DNA of 64,000 bases from Archangium violaceum (GCF_016887565.1 NZ_CP069396.1:4181001-4245000), one strand, 5' to 3'. Positions 28,122 to 37,231 are shown, counted from the stretch's first letter. Numbers and translations are program-made. Notes: generated by a model not told the origin, from the letters alone.

Positions 28122-28589
28122 GCCCGCCGCACGGATGGCAGCAGGTGCCTTTCGACGAGGTCGTCGGGGCCTGGTTGTCGGCGGGCGGGGTGGAGGAGGG
28201 CGACAAGAAGGCGCGGACGTTCACGGTGCCCGCCACGCCGCGTGAGCGCTATCAGCGGCTCGTCGACCACGGGTATCTCTTCCTCCGGTTCATTCCACGC
28301 CGAGCGGGTGCGTGACCTGGCTGGACACTCCGAGCTGCTGTCCCTGCTCGATGGCCGGGTGGTGCTCTTCGGGCATCAGGCCACCGGACCGCTGACCCTC
28401 CTGGATGGAAACCACCGGATGTTGGCGCTGGCGCATCGGCTGGCAACCGGGAGCGGACCCCTGGCTCCGTTCCGCGCGTTCGTCGGGCTCTCACAGGGAC
28501 CCTGCCGGTGGCACGGCGACCCCGTGGAGTGGATCGAGCGTCCCGGCCGCGAGCCCGGGGAGCGACGCTTCATCCTGAAAGTGTGGTGA
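28118..28589 (+). pseudogene. Frameshifted gene encoding a protein with a DGNHR motif
   Basis: Two overlapping frames together read as one protein of about 155 residues. Frame one (28118-28315) starts at ATG overlapping the previous stop and gives MSPPHGWQQVPFDEVVGAWL through RLVDHGYLFLRF. The second frame continues FHAERVRDLAGHSELLSLL to GERRFILKVW at 28587. The shift lies near 28295-28310, where skipping one base restores the frame. The second part holds LLDGNHRMLALAHR; DGxHR is the hallmark of ParB/sulfiredoxin-like folds. It could be a true pseudogene, a sequencing error, or a +1 recoding site. Confidence 0.6.
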
Positions 28590-28593
28590 AGCC

Positions 28594-29592
28594 ATGTTCA
28601 CGGTCGTCTTCATCGTCCGGGACGAAGAGCGGCACCTCCCGAAGGCCCTCGCGAGCCTGGGGTGCATCCCCGAGCTGGTTGTCTGTGACACGGGGAGCCG
28701 CGATGCCACCCAGGAGGTGGCCAGGGCCGCGGGTGCTCGTGTGGTGCACCATGCCTGGCGCGACGACTTCTCGGCGGCCCGTGCCTTCGCGGAGAGCCAT
28801 GCGGGGCATGAATGGATCGTCCGCTTCGACGCGGACGAGCGCTTCGGCTCCACCCTCACACCGGGTCTCTCGTTGTACGAGTGGCTCGTGCCACACCTGA
28901 GGCGGGCCGGGGAGAAGGGGGCGGGACAGGTGTTCGTGCGCCGCCGGTATGCGCCTGGCAACGAGCACTGGTTCCCCCGCGTCCACCGCCGCGGGCGGTA
29001 CCGGTGGCGCCATCCGGTCCACGAGCTCCTCCAGCCCGTGGAGGGCGTCTGGCCGCCTTCCATCGCCGCCGAGGGGGCCCTCATCCTTCACGAGCGGAGT
29101 GCTCGCCCGCGCCCCTACCGGCGCATCCTGGAAGCCGCCGTCACGGCCGAGCCCGCGGACCCCCACCTGCTCTTCCACCTCGGACAGACCTGTTTCGAGG
29201 AGCAGGACTTCTCCGCCGCGGAGTCCTGGCTCCACGCGTATCTCGGAGGCCCACCGGGTTATCGCTTTCACCGGAGCGAGGCCTGGATGCTGTGGGGGCG
29301 GTGCCGCGCCGCGCGGGGTGATTCCGCCGAGGCCTTCCGTGCCTTCGAGGAGTCGGCGCGCCAGGGCCCTCGCGCCGAGCCCCTCTGGTATGCGGCGCGC
29401 CTCGCGCTCGAGCGCGGGGAGTGGGCCCGGGCGCGCGCCTGCGTGGAGCGCGGCAGGGTCCTGGCTCCGCCTCGCGAGCGCCAACCCTTCGGGATGGACG
29501 ACGTCCCCTATCTGCTCGATCTGCGGCTGTACCAGGCCGAGGCCTGGGAAGCACTGGCCCGGGAGCTCGCCTCACGAGGAGGCTGGGAATGA
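28594..29592 (+). CDS. Family 2 glycosyltransferase with TPR-like tail
   Basis: A 332-residue protein. Residues 1-100 match a GT2 Rossmann-type domain: FIVRDEERHLPKALASL, VVCDTGSRDATQEVA and the DxD-type RFDADERF. The tail beyond about residue 170 contains TPR-like helices (HLLFHLGQTCFEEQDFSAAE, SEAWMLWGRCRAARGDSAEA). This architecture is known in SPBc2/cephalosporin-type and glycan-modifying transferases. It closes the P-loop/nucleotidyltransferase operon and its stop overlaps the ATG of a truncated carbamoyltransferase reading frame (ATGA). Confidence 0.85.
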   Translation: MFTVVFIVRDEERHLPKALASLGCIPELVVCDTGSRDATQEVARAAGARVVHHAWRDDFSAARAFAESHAGHEWIVRFDADERFGSTLTPGLSLYEWLVPHLRRAGEKGAGQVFVRRRYAPGNEHWFPRVHRRGRYRWRHPVHELLQPVEGVWPPSIAAEGALILHERSARPRPYRRILEAAVTAEPADPHLLFHLGQTCFEEQDFSAAESWLHAYLGGPPGYRFHRSEAWMLWGRCRAARGDSAEAFRAFEESARQGPRAEPLWYAARLALERGEWARARACVERGRVLAPPRERQPFGMDDVPYLLDLRLYQAEAWEALARELASRGGWE

Positions 29593-29735
29593 GACCGACG
29601 CTCGGCCTCTACGGCATCCAGGACAGACAGGACCACGCGCGTCCGATGGAGACGCACGACCATGGCCTCTGCCTCACCGCTTCCGGCGAGGTGCTCTGGG
29701 CCCTGGAGCTGGAGCGGCATACACGCCGCAAGCAC
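29589..29735 (+). pseudogene. Truncated N-terminus of a NodU/CmcH-family carbamoyltransferase
   Basis: Translation from the ATG overlapping the glycosyltransferase stop gives about 49 residues like the start of myxobacterial carbamoyltransferases: LGLYGIQDRQDHARP, THDHGLCL, GEVLWALELERHTRRKH. A complete enzyme is about 500-600 residues; here similarity ends near 29735 and the frame runs on, without a stop, into the histidine kinase gene. The rest was evidently lost by deletion. The remnant shows that the operon once modified a glycan or small molecule by carbamoylation. Confidence 0.6.
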
Positions 29736-29816
29736 GGCCAGGAGGGCCACGACGGGGCAATGAATCCCTTGCCTGCTCGGTTTCTCCTTTTCGAAGAAGC
29801 CCGGAGTCGGAGCACA

Positions 29817-31787
29817 ATGCCATCGCGAGCCGCCGAGGGCCTCCCCCCCTCTCGATGGCTCTCCTACGCCATGGCGCTGCCCTCATCTGCCGAGACAATC
29901 CAGGACCTTCCCAACCCACCCGGAGGAGTGGCCTCCGCGGGCTCCGAGAAAACCTCGGGGCTCCTGCGCTGGCTGGACCTCTTCCTCTCGGAGCCCCTGC
30001 GCAACGCACCTCCCGCGGACCTCGTTCGCCACCGGGTGCTCGTGGGCACCGCGTTCTTCATGCTCGCGCTCGCCATGCTGTACGTGGTGAGCACGTTGTT
30101 CACCCCGTACGCCCCCGCCCCGGGCATCGCGGGGCTGTTGTACGTGGCCACCCTGGTGGCGGCGCGGAAGTCCTCCCGGATCGAGGTTCCGGCGGTGATC
30201 CTGCTGGCGACCCTCACGGTTGGCTTCGTGGGAGGCGTCTTCTCGAACAGGGCCAACTTCGAGGGTGGCGTGCACGCCACGAACCTGCTGCTCCCCGCCT
30301 TCGCCGTGTACCTGCTGGGTCCGCGCCGGGCGCTGCTCTACACCCTCTTCATCGCCGTGCTCATGGACGGGGTCCATCCCCTCTACGTCACGCACCAGGT
30401 GGACATCTCCGCCCAGTCCTTCTCCCTGTCACGGTTCTGGGTCCGGCACCTCTTCTCGGGCGTCGCGTTCCTGGGCATCTGGGGAATCGGTGCGTTGCAT
30501 AGCACCGCGCGGGATGCGGCCCACCAGTCGCTCGAGCGGGCCTTGAAGAAGCTCCAGGACAGCGAGAGCAAGTTGAGCAGCATCATCGAGAGCACCGACG
30601 ACATCGTGAGCTCCACGGACACCGAGGGGCGCCTGCTCGTCGCCAACTCGGCGATGAAGCTCTTCTTCCAGAAGCTCCTCGGCGCGCAGCCCGAGCTGGA
30701 GCAGAAGCTCTTCCGTTACATGAATCCCGAGAGGGGCCAGCTCTGGAAGGACCGCTTCGCCCAGGTGCTTCAAGGCCAACGCCTGCGCCTCGAGGAGACG
30801 TACGTGGTCGGGGACACCCGCATGGTGGTGGACGTCAGCCTCCATCCCATCCTGGTGGCGGGAGGCCAGGTCGGGGGCGTGACGGTCTTCGGCCGCGACG
30901 TCACCAGCCGCAAGCAGGCCGAGACCCGGTTGGGAGAGCTGCACCGCACCCTGGTGGATGTCTCCCGCCAGACGGGTATGGCCGAGATCGCCACCGGCGT
31001 GCTCCACAACGTGGGCAACACCCTCAACAGCGTCAACATCTCCACCACCCTCGTCACCGAACAGCTCCGACGCTCCCGCGTCACAGGGCTCACCAGGGCC
31101 ACCGCCCTCTTGAACGAGCACCGCGCGGATCTCGCCACCTTCATCACCCGGGATCCCCAGGGCCAGCAGTTGCCGCCCTATCTCATCGCCGTGTCCGGCC
31201 AGCTGGCGGAGGAGCGCGACGCCATGCTCAAGGAGATGCAGTCACTCACCCAGAGCGTGGAGCACATCAAGTCCATCGTCAGCATGCAGCAGAAGCACGC
31301 GCGCACCGCGGGCGCGGTGGAGCAGGTGGCCGTGCCTCAGCTCATCGACGAGGCCCTGCGGCTGCATGCCATCTCCTTCGAGCGGCTGGCCATCCGCATC
31401 GTGCGGAATTACGCCGACGTCCCCCTCATCTTCGTGGACCGGCACAAGCTGCTGCAGATCCTCATCAACCTGCTGAGCAACGCCCGCCACGCGCTGGTGG
31501 ACAGCACGCAACAGGACAAGTGCCTGACCATCCACGTCCAGCTCGCTCCCGGGGGGGAGCGGCTGCTCATCGGCGTGACGGACAACGGCGTTGGCATCGC
31601 CCCGGAGAACCTGTCGCGCCTGTTCTCCCAGGGCTTCACCACCAAGAAGACGGGGCATGGCTTCGGTCTGCACATCAGCGCCCTGGCCGCCGACGAGATG
31701 AAGGGCCGGCTCACCTGCACCAGCCCTGGCTCCGGTCAGGGTGCCACCTTCACGCTCGAGCTGCCCGTGAAGGGCGAAGGTGTCTAG
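29817..31787 (+). CDS. Membrane histidine kinase with PAS domain and HNVGNTLNS-type H-box
   Basis: A 656-residue sensor kinase. Hydrophobic segments span residues about 72-235 (probably six helices), then a coiled linker and a PAS domain (SIIESTDDIVSSTDTEGRLL). The phospho-acceptor region reads VLHNVGNTLNSVNIS (histidine near 397), an atypical H-box found in myxobacterial and cyanobacterial kinases. The HATPase has the N box (LINLLSNARHAL), VTDNGVGI and the G2 box TGHGFGLH. I place the start at ATG 29817, with GGAG 4 bases before it; the frame is open into the carbamoyltransferase remnant at 29589. It converges on the GH43 gene with a 2-base gap. Confidence 0.85.
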   Translation: MPSRAAEGLPPSRWLSYAMALPSSAETIQDLPNPPGGVASAGSEKTSGLLRWLDLFLSEPLRNAPPADLVRHRVLVGTAFFMLALAMLYVVSTLFTPYAPAPGIAGLLYVATLVAARKSSRIEVPAVILLATLTVGFVGGVFSNRANFEGGVHATNLLLPAFAVYLLGPRRALLYTLFIAVLMDGVHPLYVTHQVDISAQSFSLSRFWVRHLFSGVAFLGIWGIGALHSTARDAAHQSLERALKKLQDSESKLSSIIESTDDIVSSTDTEGRLLVANSAMKLFFQKLLGAQPELEQKLFRYMNPERGQLWKDRFAQVLQGQRLRLEETYVVGDTRMVVDVSLHPILVAGGQVGGVTVFGRDVTSRKQAETRLGELHRTLVDVSRQTGMAEIATGVLHNVGNTLNSVNISTTLVTEQLRRSRVTGLTRATALLNEHRADLATFITRDPQGQQLPPYLIAVSGQLAEERDAMLKEMQSLTQSVEHIKSIVSMQQKHARTAGAVEQVAVPQLIDEALRLHAISFERLAIRIVRNYADVPLIFVDRHKLLQILINLLSNARHALVDSTQQDKCLTIHVQLAPGGERLLIGVTDNGVGIAPENLSRLFSQGFTTKKTGHGFGLHISALAADEMKGRLTCTSPGSGQGATFTLELPVKGEGV

Positions 31788-31789
31788 GG

Positions 31790-33214
31790 TCAATCCAGAT
31801 GGAACGTCGCGTCGGACCGGTCGATGGCGGTGGAGAGCGTCTGGACGTGGAGCAGGAAGTCGTAGTGGCGGATGTACCTGCCGGGATAGTTGTACGACTC
31901 GAACGACAAGCCACTGCTGTCGGCCAGCCCCGCCCTCTGGTGGAAGGACGCGTCGTTCTTGTACGTGGTGGAGCCGTCGTTCTTCTCCAGCCACAGCTCG
32001 AAGTTCTTGTGCCGCAAGTAGTAGCCCGGGAAGTTCGCCGACTCGAACGAGACCGTGCCGGAGCCGGCAAGGCCTGGAACGATCCTGAACTGTGAATCCC
32101 CCAGGTTGCTGACGTTCGTTTCGAGCTTCGCCCTGAACTCCCAGTGCCGGATGACGTAGCTCGGCTGGTTGTGGGACTTGAACCGGAAGGGGGTGGCACC
32201 TTCCGCGACCGGAATCCCGAAGTTGGGGGTTCCGTCCGCGTTCCAATAGAGCTTTTGCACGCGGGTATGGCGGTTCGGGTCGTAGAGGGGATCGCCGACG
32301 ATCGTCTTGTAGTTGCGCGCATGGTGGACAAGGATGTCGCTCTGCCCGTCCTCGGCTACGACGAAGGAGTTGTGGCCAGGGCCGTATTGGCTGGTCTTCT
32401 CGTTGCTGGTGAAGACGGGATTCGGCGACTTCGTCCAGGATGCTGGATTCAGCAGGTCGCTGGTCGCGGAGGCCGTCAGCAGTCCCAGGCAATAGCGGTC
32501 ATCGGTCTTGCTGGCGGAGTAGGCGACGAAGATTCGTCCGTTCCTCTTGATGACCGCCGGGCCTTCGTTGACCCAGAAGCCCTGGGTCTCCCAGGTGTAC
32601 TGGGGTTTCGCCAGGAGGGTCGCGGGCAGGGTGATGGTGGTGGGACTGCTCATCTTCGCGATGTACAGGTTGCTCTCCGGGTCCTTCTGCGCCCAGAGCA
32701 GATAACGCTGGCCATTGTGCTCGAAGGTGGTCGCATCGAGCGCGAACGAGTCCAGGTGCGTGAAGACGCGGCCCTTCTCGGTCCAGGTGCCGCTCAGGGG
32801 ATTGGCACTGGCGTTCTCGAGGGCATAGATGCGGATTCTCCAGATGTCGTTGGAGGCACCCGCGGCGAAGTAGATGTACCACTTGCCGTTGATGAAGTGG
32901 AGCTCCGGCGCCCAGATGTGCGCGGCCATCTCGCCGGACGCATGCTTCCGCCAGATGACCGTTTCCGACGCGGTCGCCAGGCCTTGGATGGTCGTCGCAC
33001 GCCGCAGGATGATCCGGTCGTACTCCGGAACGGAGGCCGTGAAGTAATAATAGCCGTCGGTGTGTTTGTAGAGATGGGGGTCGGCTCGTTGCTGGATCAG
33101 CGGGTTCGTGTACTGAGGGGCCGCGGCTCCAGCGGGGGCTGCCGTCAGCTGCAACACCAGGGACACGACGAACAGCGCGGGGACGAGCTGCTTCGCGAAG
33201 GATGACGAGACCAT
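31790..33214 (-). CDS. Secreted GH43 glycosidase (probable alpha-L-arabinofuranosidase) with AbfB module
   Basis: A 474-residue exported enzyme with a signal peptide ending near residue 31 (APAGAAA). The GH43 five-blade propeller covers residues 35-320, with the expected acids: general base D45 (QQRADPHLYK), pKa modulator D160 (FALDATTF) and general acid E217 (WVNEGPAV). Residues about 335-474 are an AbfB (CBM42) arabinose-binding trefoil (QPSYVIRHWEFR, NFPGYYLRHKNFELWLEKND, NYPGRYIRHYDF). It begins 23 bases after the other GH43 gene, in one operon. Together they probably remove arabinose side chains from arabinan or arabinoxylan. Confidence 0.88.
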   Translation of the reverse strand: MVSSSFAKQLVPALFVVSLVLQLTAAPAGAAAPQYTNPLIQQRADPHLYKHTDGYYYFTASVPEYDRIILRRATTIQGLATASETVIWRKHASGEMAAHIWAPELHFINGKWYIYFAAGASNDIWRIRIYALENASANPLSGTWTEKGRVFTHLDSFALDATTFEHNGQRYLLWAQKDPESNLYIAKMSSPTTITLPATLLAKPQYTWETQGFWVNEGPAVIKRNGRIFVAYSASKTDDRYCLGLLTASATSDLLNPASWTKSPNPVFTSNEKTSQYGPGHNSFVVAEDGQSDILVHHARNYKTIVGDPLYDPNRHTRVQKLYWNADGTPNFGIPVAEGATPFRFKSHNQPSYVIRHWEFRAKLETNVSNLGDSQFRIVPGLAGSGTVSFESANFPGYYLRHKNFELWLEKNDGSTTYKNDASFHQRAGLADSSGLSFESYNYPGRYIRHYDFLLHVQTLSTAIDRSDATFHLD

Positions 33215-33237
33215 GGGGATTCCTTCCTTTCGTCGGC

Positions 33238-34590
33238 TCAGGGGGTGACTTCCTTGAACGTCGCGTCCGCTTTCTCGACCGAGGTGCTGATGGGATCCAC
33301 CCGGAGCACATAGTTGTAGTGGCGGATGTAGTGGTCGGGCAGGTTGTATGACTGGTAGGAGTACCCGCTCGAACTGGCCAGGCCGGGGACATCCCTGAAG
33401 GTGGCGTCCTGTTTGAACTGGCTGGTGCCGTCATTCTTCGCCAGGACGAGCAAGTAGTTGTCATGCCTCAGGAAGTAGCCGGGGAAATTGACCGACTCGA
33501 ACGAAATGGCGTTGCTGTCGGCCAGTCCGGGGACGATCAGGAACTGCGAGTCCTCACCCGGTGTGACATTCGCGTCGATGCGGGCCTGATAGTTGTAATG
33601 GCGGGCAAAGTGGGTCTGGAAATTGAAGGACTGGAGTCGCCTGATATCGCCGGGCTGCCCCGTTTCCTTCAGGACGGTCAGGTGCCGGATGAAGCCGGTG
33701 AGCGAGGGGAGCTCCTTCCTGGCCGACCAGGACGCGAAGGTGTTGGTGGAATCGCTGTAGTAGTATTTCCCGGCGCTGTAGGCGTCGAAGAGGATCCTCC
33801 AGGTGCCATCATCCAGCTGGTACAGGGCCGGGCCTTCCACCCAGTTTCCCCAGCCCGCCCAATCTCCGGTGCCTCGAAAGGTGTAGGGACCCGTCAGGCT
33901 GGAGGACGTCGCGTACTCGATGTACTTGGTGGTCTCGTTCTTGGTGAACGCGTGGTAGGTGCTCCCGATCTTGACGATGAAGGTGTCGATGTAATTGGGA
34001 CTCAGTCCCGCCAGCGGCACGGGAGCGGACCAGGCGGACAGCGTGCTGTTCTGCGCCTTGATGACATGGGGGGTGAAGTTCGTGGCGCCGGTCGTGCGCA
34101 GGGACACGATGATGTTGACGCTGCCATCGCTGTCCTTGAACCACTCCGGCGCCCAGGTGTTCTGCAGGTTCGTGACGGGGAGGGTGACATTCCGCAGGAA
34201 GGTCCAGTTCACCCGGTCGGTGCTTCGGGCGAAGCCGATCGTGTTGCCTTCCCAGTTCGTGGTGTAGGTGACGTAGTACATCCCGTCGGTGTGCTTCAGG
34301 ATGCTGGGATCCCGGATCAACCCCGACGGGGGTGTGTACGCGGGTCCCTTCATCAGCCCGTAGTGGGTTCCGTTATAGGACTGGTACACATACATGTTCG
34401 ATTCACTGGAGTTCGTGAATGCGGTCATGGTGTACACGCTCGTGGCCGCGGTTGCCGGGGCTGGCCGGAGCGCGAACAGCGGAAGGATGGCCCACAGAAC
34501 CGGCAGGAGGGAGAGGAGGAATCTCCGGCATGTGAGCGCTAACATTCCGGAGCCGGAGGTGGGGTGGGTTACCACTTTCTTTCGACGCAT
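33238..34590 (-). CDS. Secreted GH43 arabinosidase-like enzyme with AbfB module
   Basis: A 450-residue exported enzyme. The signal peptide ends near residue 49 (PAPATAAT). The GH43 propeller carries D94 (LIRDPSILK), D202 (NYIDTFIV) and E252 (WVEGPALY) as the catalytic triad. Residues about 315-450 are an AbfB trefoil (FQTHFARHYNYQARI, NFPGYFLRHDNYLLVLAKND). It is the promoter-proximal gene of the two-gene GH43 operon. The ATG at 34590 has GAGGAA 5 bases upstream. Codons 16-20 contain a perfect LacI-type palindrome, so an internal ATG at 34545 would begin on the operator; its ribosome site is poor. Confidence 0.87.
   Translation of the reverse strand: MRRKKVVTHPTSGSGMLALTCRRFLLSLLPVLWAILPLFALRPAPATAATSVYTMTAFTNSSESNMYVYQSYNGTHYGLMKGPAYTPPSGLIRDPSILKHTDGMYYVTYTTNWEGNTIGFARSTDRVNWTFLRNVTLPVTNLQNTWAPEWFKDSDGSVNIIVSLRTTGATNFTPHVIKAQNSTLSAWSAPVPLAGLSPNYIDTFIVKIGSTYHAFTKNETTKYIEYATSSSLTGPYTFRGTGDWAGWGNWVEGPALYQLDDGTWRILFDAYSAGKYYYSDSTNTFASWSARKELPSLTGFIRHLTVLKETGQPGDIRRLQSFNFQTHFARHYNYQARIDANVTPGEDSQFLIVPGLADSNAISFESVNFPGYFLRHDNYLLVLAKNDGTSQFKQDATFRDVPGLASSSGYSYQSYNLPDHYIRHYNYVLRVDPISTSVEKADATFKEVTP
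34531..34544. promoter_or_regulatory. LacI-type operator inside the first GH43 gene
   Basis: TGTGAGCGCTAACA fits the LacI-family pattern TGTNANCGNTNACA at every fixed position. Read on the other strand (TGTTAGCGCTCACA) it differs by a single base from the operator at 37384-37397 before araB. It lies 46-59 bases inside the coding sequence, so the repressor would act as a roadblock or from a downstream position. The likely binder is the LacI-family protein at 36185. Confidence 0.75.
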
Positions 34591-34803
34591 GGGAGTTCCT
34601 CGGGGTAGGGGGGCGTGTCAGGGTGAATGCAATCCACACTGGCGGTCAAGACGCTGAATCCAGATTATTCCTGCAACGCGCTGCATCATTCATACAACGC
34701 CCTGGAGCCAACATTCAGGGCCTGGCCCGTTGCGCTCGAGGCCCACTCAGCGCTTCGCCCAAGTGTATGGCGTGTCGCTTCCTGTCTTGGTTAGGTTGCG
34801 AGG

Positions 34804-36177
34804 ATGTCCACTTCTTCTCTGCGAGAACTCCTCGAGCGCCTCGGCCCGGACGGAGTGCTCGCCTGTACCTGTGGGAAGCACCACCGCATCTCCGTGAAGC
34901 AGGTCCTCGTCGGCGAGGATTCACTGCGGGAATCGGCCGAGCTCCTCCGACGGCAGCGGGGCAGCGGTCCGGTGCTGTGGGTGCTGAGTGACGAGCACAC
35001 GGAAGCCGCCGCGGCGGAGCGGTGGAAGACGGCCGTCAGTGCCAGTCGGATCGCCGCGCGGATCCTCCCCGGCGAGCCGAGGCCGGTCCCGACGCTGGCG
35101 CTGGTGAACGAGCTCTCCGCCGAGGTGAGGGCACTCTCTCCGGATCTCCTGGTCAGCGTGGGCAGCGGTGTCATCAGCGATCTGGTGAAGAAGGTGTCCC
35201 TGGACACCGGCGTGCCCAACTGGTGCGTCGTGACCGCGCCCTCGGTGGATGCCTACAGCTCGGCGACCGCGGCGATCCGTATCGAGGGGTACCATCAGGC
35301 CGTCCCGGCCCGGCCTTCCGAGGTCATCGTGGGCGACCTGGAGGTGATTGGCCGGGCCCCCCGCTCGCTGTTCCTGGCGGGCCTTGGAGATCTGCTGGCC
35401 AAGTATCTGGCCCATCTCGACTGGAACCTCGCCCGGGTGGTGGCGCGCGAATCCCTCTGCGACATCATCGCCGGACTGGCCCTCGGGTCCGCCCGGGAGG
35501 CGCTCGCGGCCGCGCGCACCTGGCAGGCCCATCCCCTCGCGGCGGTTCGCTCACTCACCGAGGCGGCGCTCGTGTCGGGATTCGCGATGCAGGCCCTGGG
35601 CAGCTCGCGGCCGGCTGCCTCGGCCGAGCACACCATCGCGCATTTCTGGGAGATGGCGGGCGCGGTGGCCGAGGAGGAGCACGACCTGCACGGGCTGTTG
35701 GTCGGTGCCGCGTGCAAGCTCGTCCTGCCCGGCTATGTCGACTGGTACCGTCGGCTGGCGGGGGTGGAGCTGGACCTGGAGGGGAGGCTCGTGGCGCTGG
35801 AGCGCGAGCCACCCTGGGAGGAGCGGTTGGAGGCGAAGCTGAGCCCCTTCCGGCGGAAGATCGCGGAGGAGATGCGGGGCAGGGTGCTGGATCGCGCGAC
35901 GCTGGCCCAACGCCTGGAAGCGTTTGACCGGGCAAGGGATTCCATTCAAGGCATGGCCGAGCCCCTGCTGAAGGAGCTCTCCGACGCGATCGATCTGCTG
36001 GCCGGTGCCGGCTTTCCCTTCGCGCTCGATGCGCTGGGGATCGACGAGCAGTACCGGCTGCTGCCCGTGCGCAACGTCCGGCTGCTCCGGAATCGCTATA
36101 CGACGTTCGACCTCGCGCACGAGCTGGGCCAGGAGGACGCGCTCGTCGCCGCGATCTCTCGCGGCGTGCCCGGGTGA
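34804..36177 (+). CDS. araM: AraM-type sn-glycerol-1-phosphate dehydrogenase
   Basis: A 457-residue NAD(P)-dependent iron-containing alcohol-dehydrogenase-fold protein that would convert dihydroxyacetone phosphate to glycerol-1-phosphate. Recognised by VSVGSGVISDLVKKVS, TAPSVDAYSS and the metal-binding region AEHTIAHFWEMA. In Bacillus subtilis araM belongs to the L-arabinose operon, yet its product makes archaea-type G1P; the same linkage recurs here between GH43 genes and araB. It converges on the lacI gene with a 7-base gap and is divergent from the GH43 operon. A poor AGG-type ribosome site precedes the ATG. Confidence 0.88.
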   Translation: MSTSSLRELLERLGPDGVLACTCGKHHRISVKQVLVGEDSLRESAELLRRQRGSGPVLWVLSDEHTEAAAAERWKTAVSASRIAARILPGEPRPVPTLALVNELSAEVRALSPDLLVSVGSGVISDLVKKVSLDTGVPNWCVVTAPSVDAYSSATAAIRIEGYHQAVPARPSEVIVGDLEVIGRAPRSLFLAGLGDLLAKYLAHLDWNLARVVARESLCDIIAGLALGSAREALAAARTWQAHPLAAVRSLTEAALVSGFAMQALGSSRPAASAEHTIAHFWEMAGAVAEEEHDLHGLLVGAACKLVLPGYVDWYRRLAGVELDLEGRLVALEREPPWEERLEAKLSPFRRKIAEEMRGRVLDRATLAQRLEAFDRARDSIQGMAEPLLKELSDAIDLLAGAGFPFALDALGIDEQYRLLPVRNVRLLRNRYTTFDLAHELGQEDALVAAISRGVPG

Positions 36178-36184
36178 GCCGGCC

Positions 36185-37231
36185 TCAGCGCGCCTTCGCC
36201 GGGGATGTGCTCTTGCGCAGGATGAGCTGCGTCGGGACCACGACGTGCTCCTTGGTCCGCGAGGGCTCCTCGAGCTGGCCGAGGAGGAGATGGATGCAGC
36301 GCCTGCCGACCTCGGCGAAGTCCTGGCGCACCGTGGTCAGCGACGGCGTGAAGTACGCGGCTTCGGGGATGTCGTCGAACCCGACGATGCTGATCTGCCG
36401 TGGCGTCTCACGGCCGAGCTCGTGGAGCAGGCACAAGAGCCCCAGGGCCATCTGATCGTTGGCCACGAAGACCGCCGTCACGTCGGGCGTCTGGACCAAC
36501 TGCCGCCCGAGCTCATAGCCGGAGTGGGCGCTCCAGTCGCCGCGGAGCAGGGGAGGAACCGGGGCGCCGGCCTTCTTCAGCGCCGCCCGCCAACCGGCGA
36601 CCCGCTGCTCGGCTTCGATCCAGTCCGCTGGCCCGGCGATATGCCAGACAGTCCGATGGCCCAGGTCGAGCAGGTGCTGCGTGGCGGCCATCGCGCCGCC
36701 GAGCTGGTCGACGGCGACCATCGGCACCGGGCTGTTGGAGCCGGCCTCGACCGTGACCACGGGAACGCCGGGGGGCAGGTGGCGCAGCGCCTCCACCGCC
36801 GTCTTTTGCGGTGCGATGACCACGACACCATCCACTCCCTGGTTGCGCAGGCGCAGCACCGCATCGAGGACCGATGCCCGGTTCAGTGACCGCAGACTGG
36901 TGATGCTGACCGAGTAGCCCGCCTCGTGCGCCGCTTCCTCGATGCCGATCAGCGTCGACGCGGGCCCGTAGAGCGCGGTGTCGAAGCTGACGACCCCGAT
37001 GACCATCGTCCGCCCCGTGACCAGCGCCTGCGCCACCGAGTTCGGCCGGTAGTTGAGCTGCCGGATGGCATCGAGAACGCGCTGGCGGGTGTCTCCTTTC
37101 ACATGCGGGCTGTCGTGCAGCACGCGGGAAACTGTTTGATGGGAGACACGAGCCAGCTTCGCGACATCCGCCATCACGGGCGGGCGGCTCTTGCGATCTT
37201 GGGTCCTGCGTCCCGTCTGGGATCCACTCAT
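36185..37231 (-). CDS. LacI-family regulator, predicted repressor of the arabinose locus
   Basis: A 348-residue regulator. The helix-turn-helix occupies residues about 19-40 (MADVAKLARVSHQTVSRVL), then the hinge helix (YRPNSVAQALVTGRTMVIGVV), and a periplasmic-binding-protein-like effector domain to the end (FVANDQMALGLL, ISIVGFDDIPEA). It is divergent from araB, 235 bases away, and the two 14-bp palindromes at 37384 and 34531 are its obvious targets. The effector is probably L-arabinose or an arabino-oligosaccharide. Bacillus AraR differs, pairing a GntR-type DNA domain with this effector domain. The start may be ATG 37231 or 37174. Confidence 0.9.
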   Translation of the reverse strand: MSGSQTGRRTQDRKSRPPVMADVAKLARVSHQTVSRVLHDSPHVKGDTRQRVLDAIRQLNYRPNSVAQALVTGRTMVIGVVSFDTALYGPASTLIGIEEAAHEAGYSVSITSLRSLNRASVLDAVLRLRNQGVDGVVVIAPQKTAVEALRHLPPGVPVVTVEAGSNSPVPMVAVDQLGGAMAATQHLLDLGHRTVWHIAGPADWIEAEQRVAGWRAALKKAGAPVPPLLRGDWSAHSGYELGRQLVQTPDVTAVFVANDQMALGLLCLLHELGRETPRQISIVGFDDIPEAAYFTPSLTTVRQDFAEVGRRCIHLLLGQLEEPSRTKEHVVVPTQLILRKSTSPAKAR

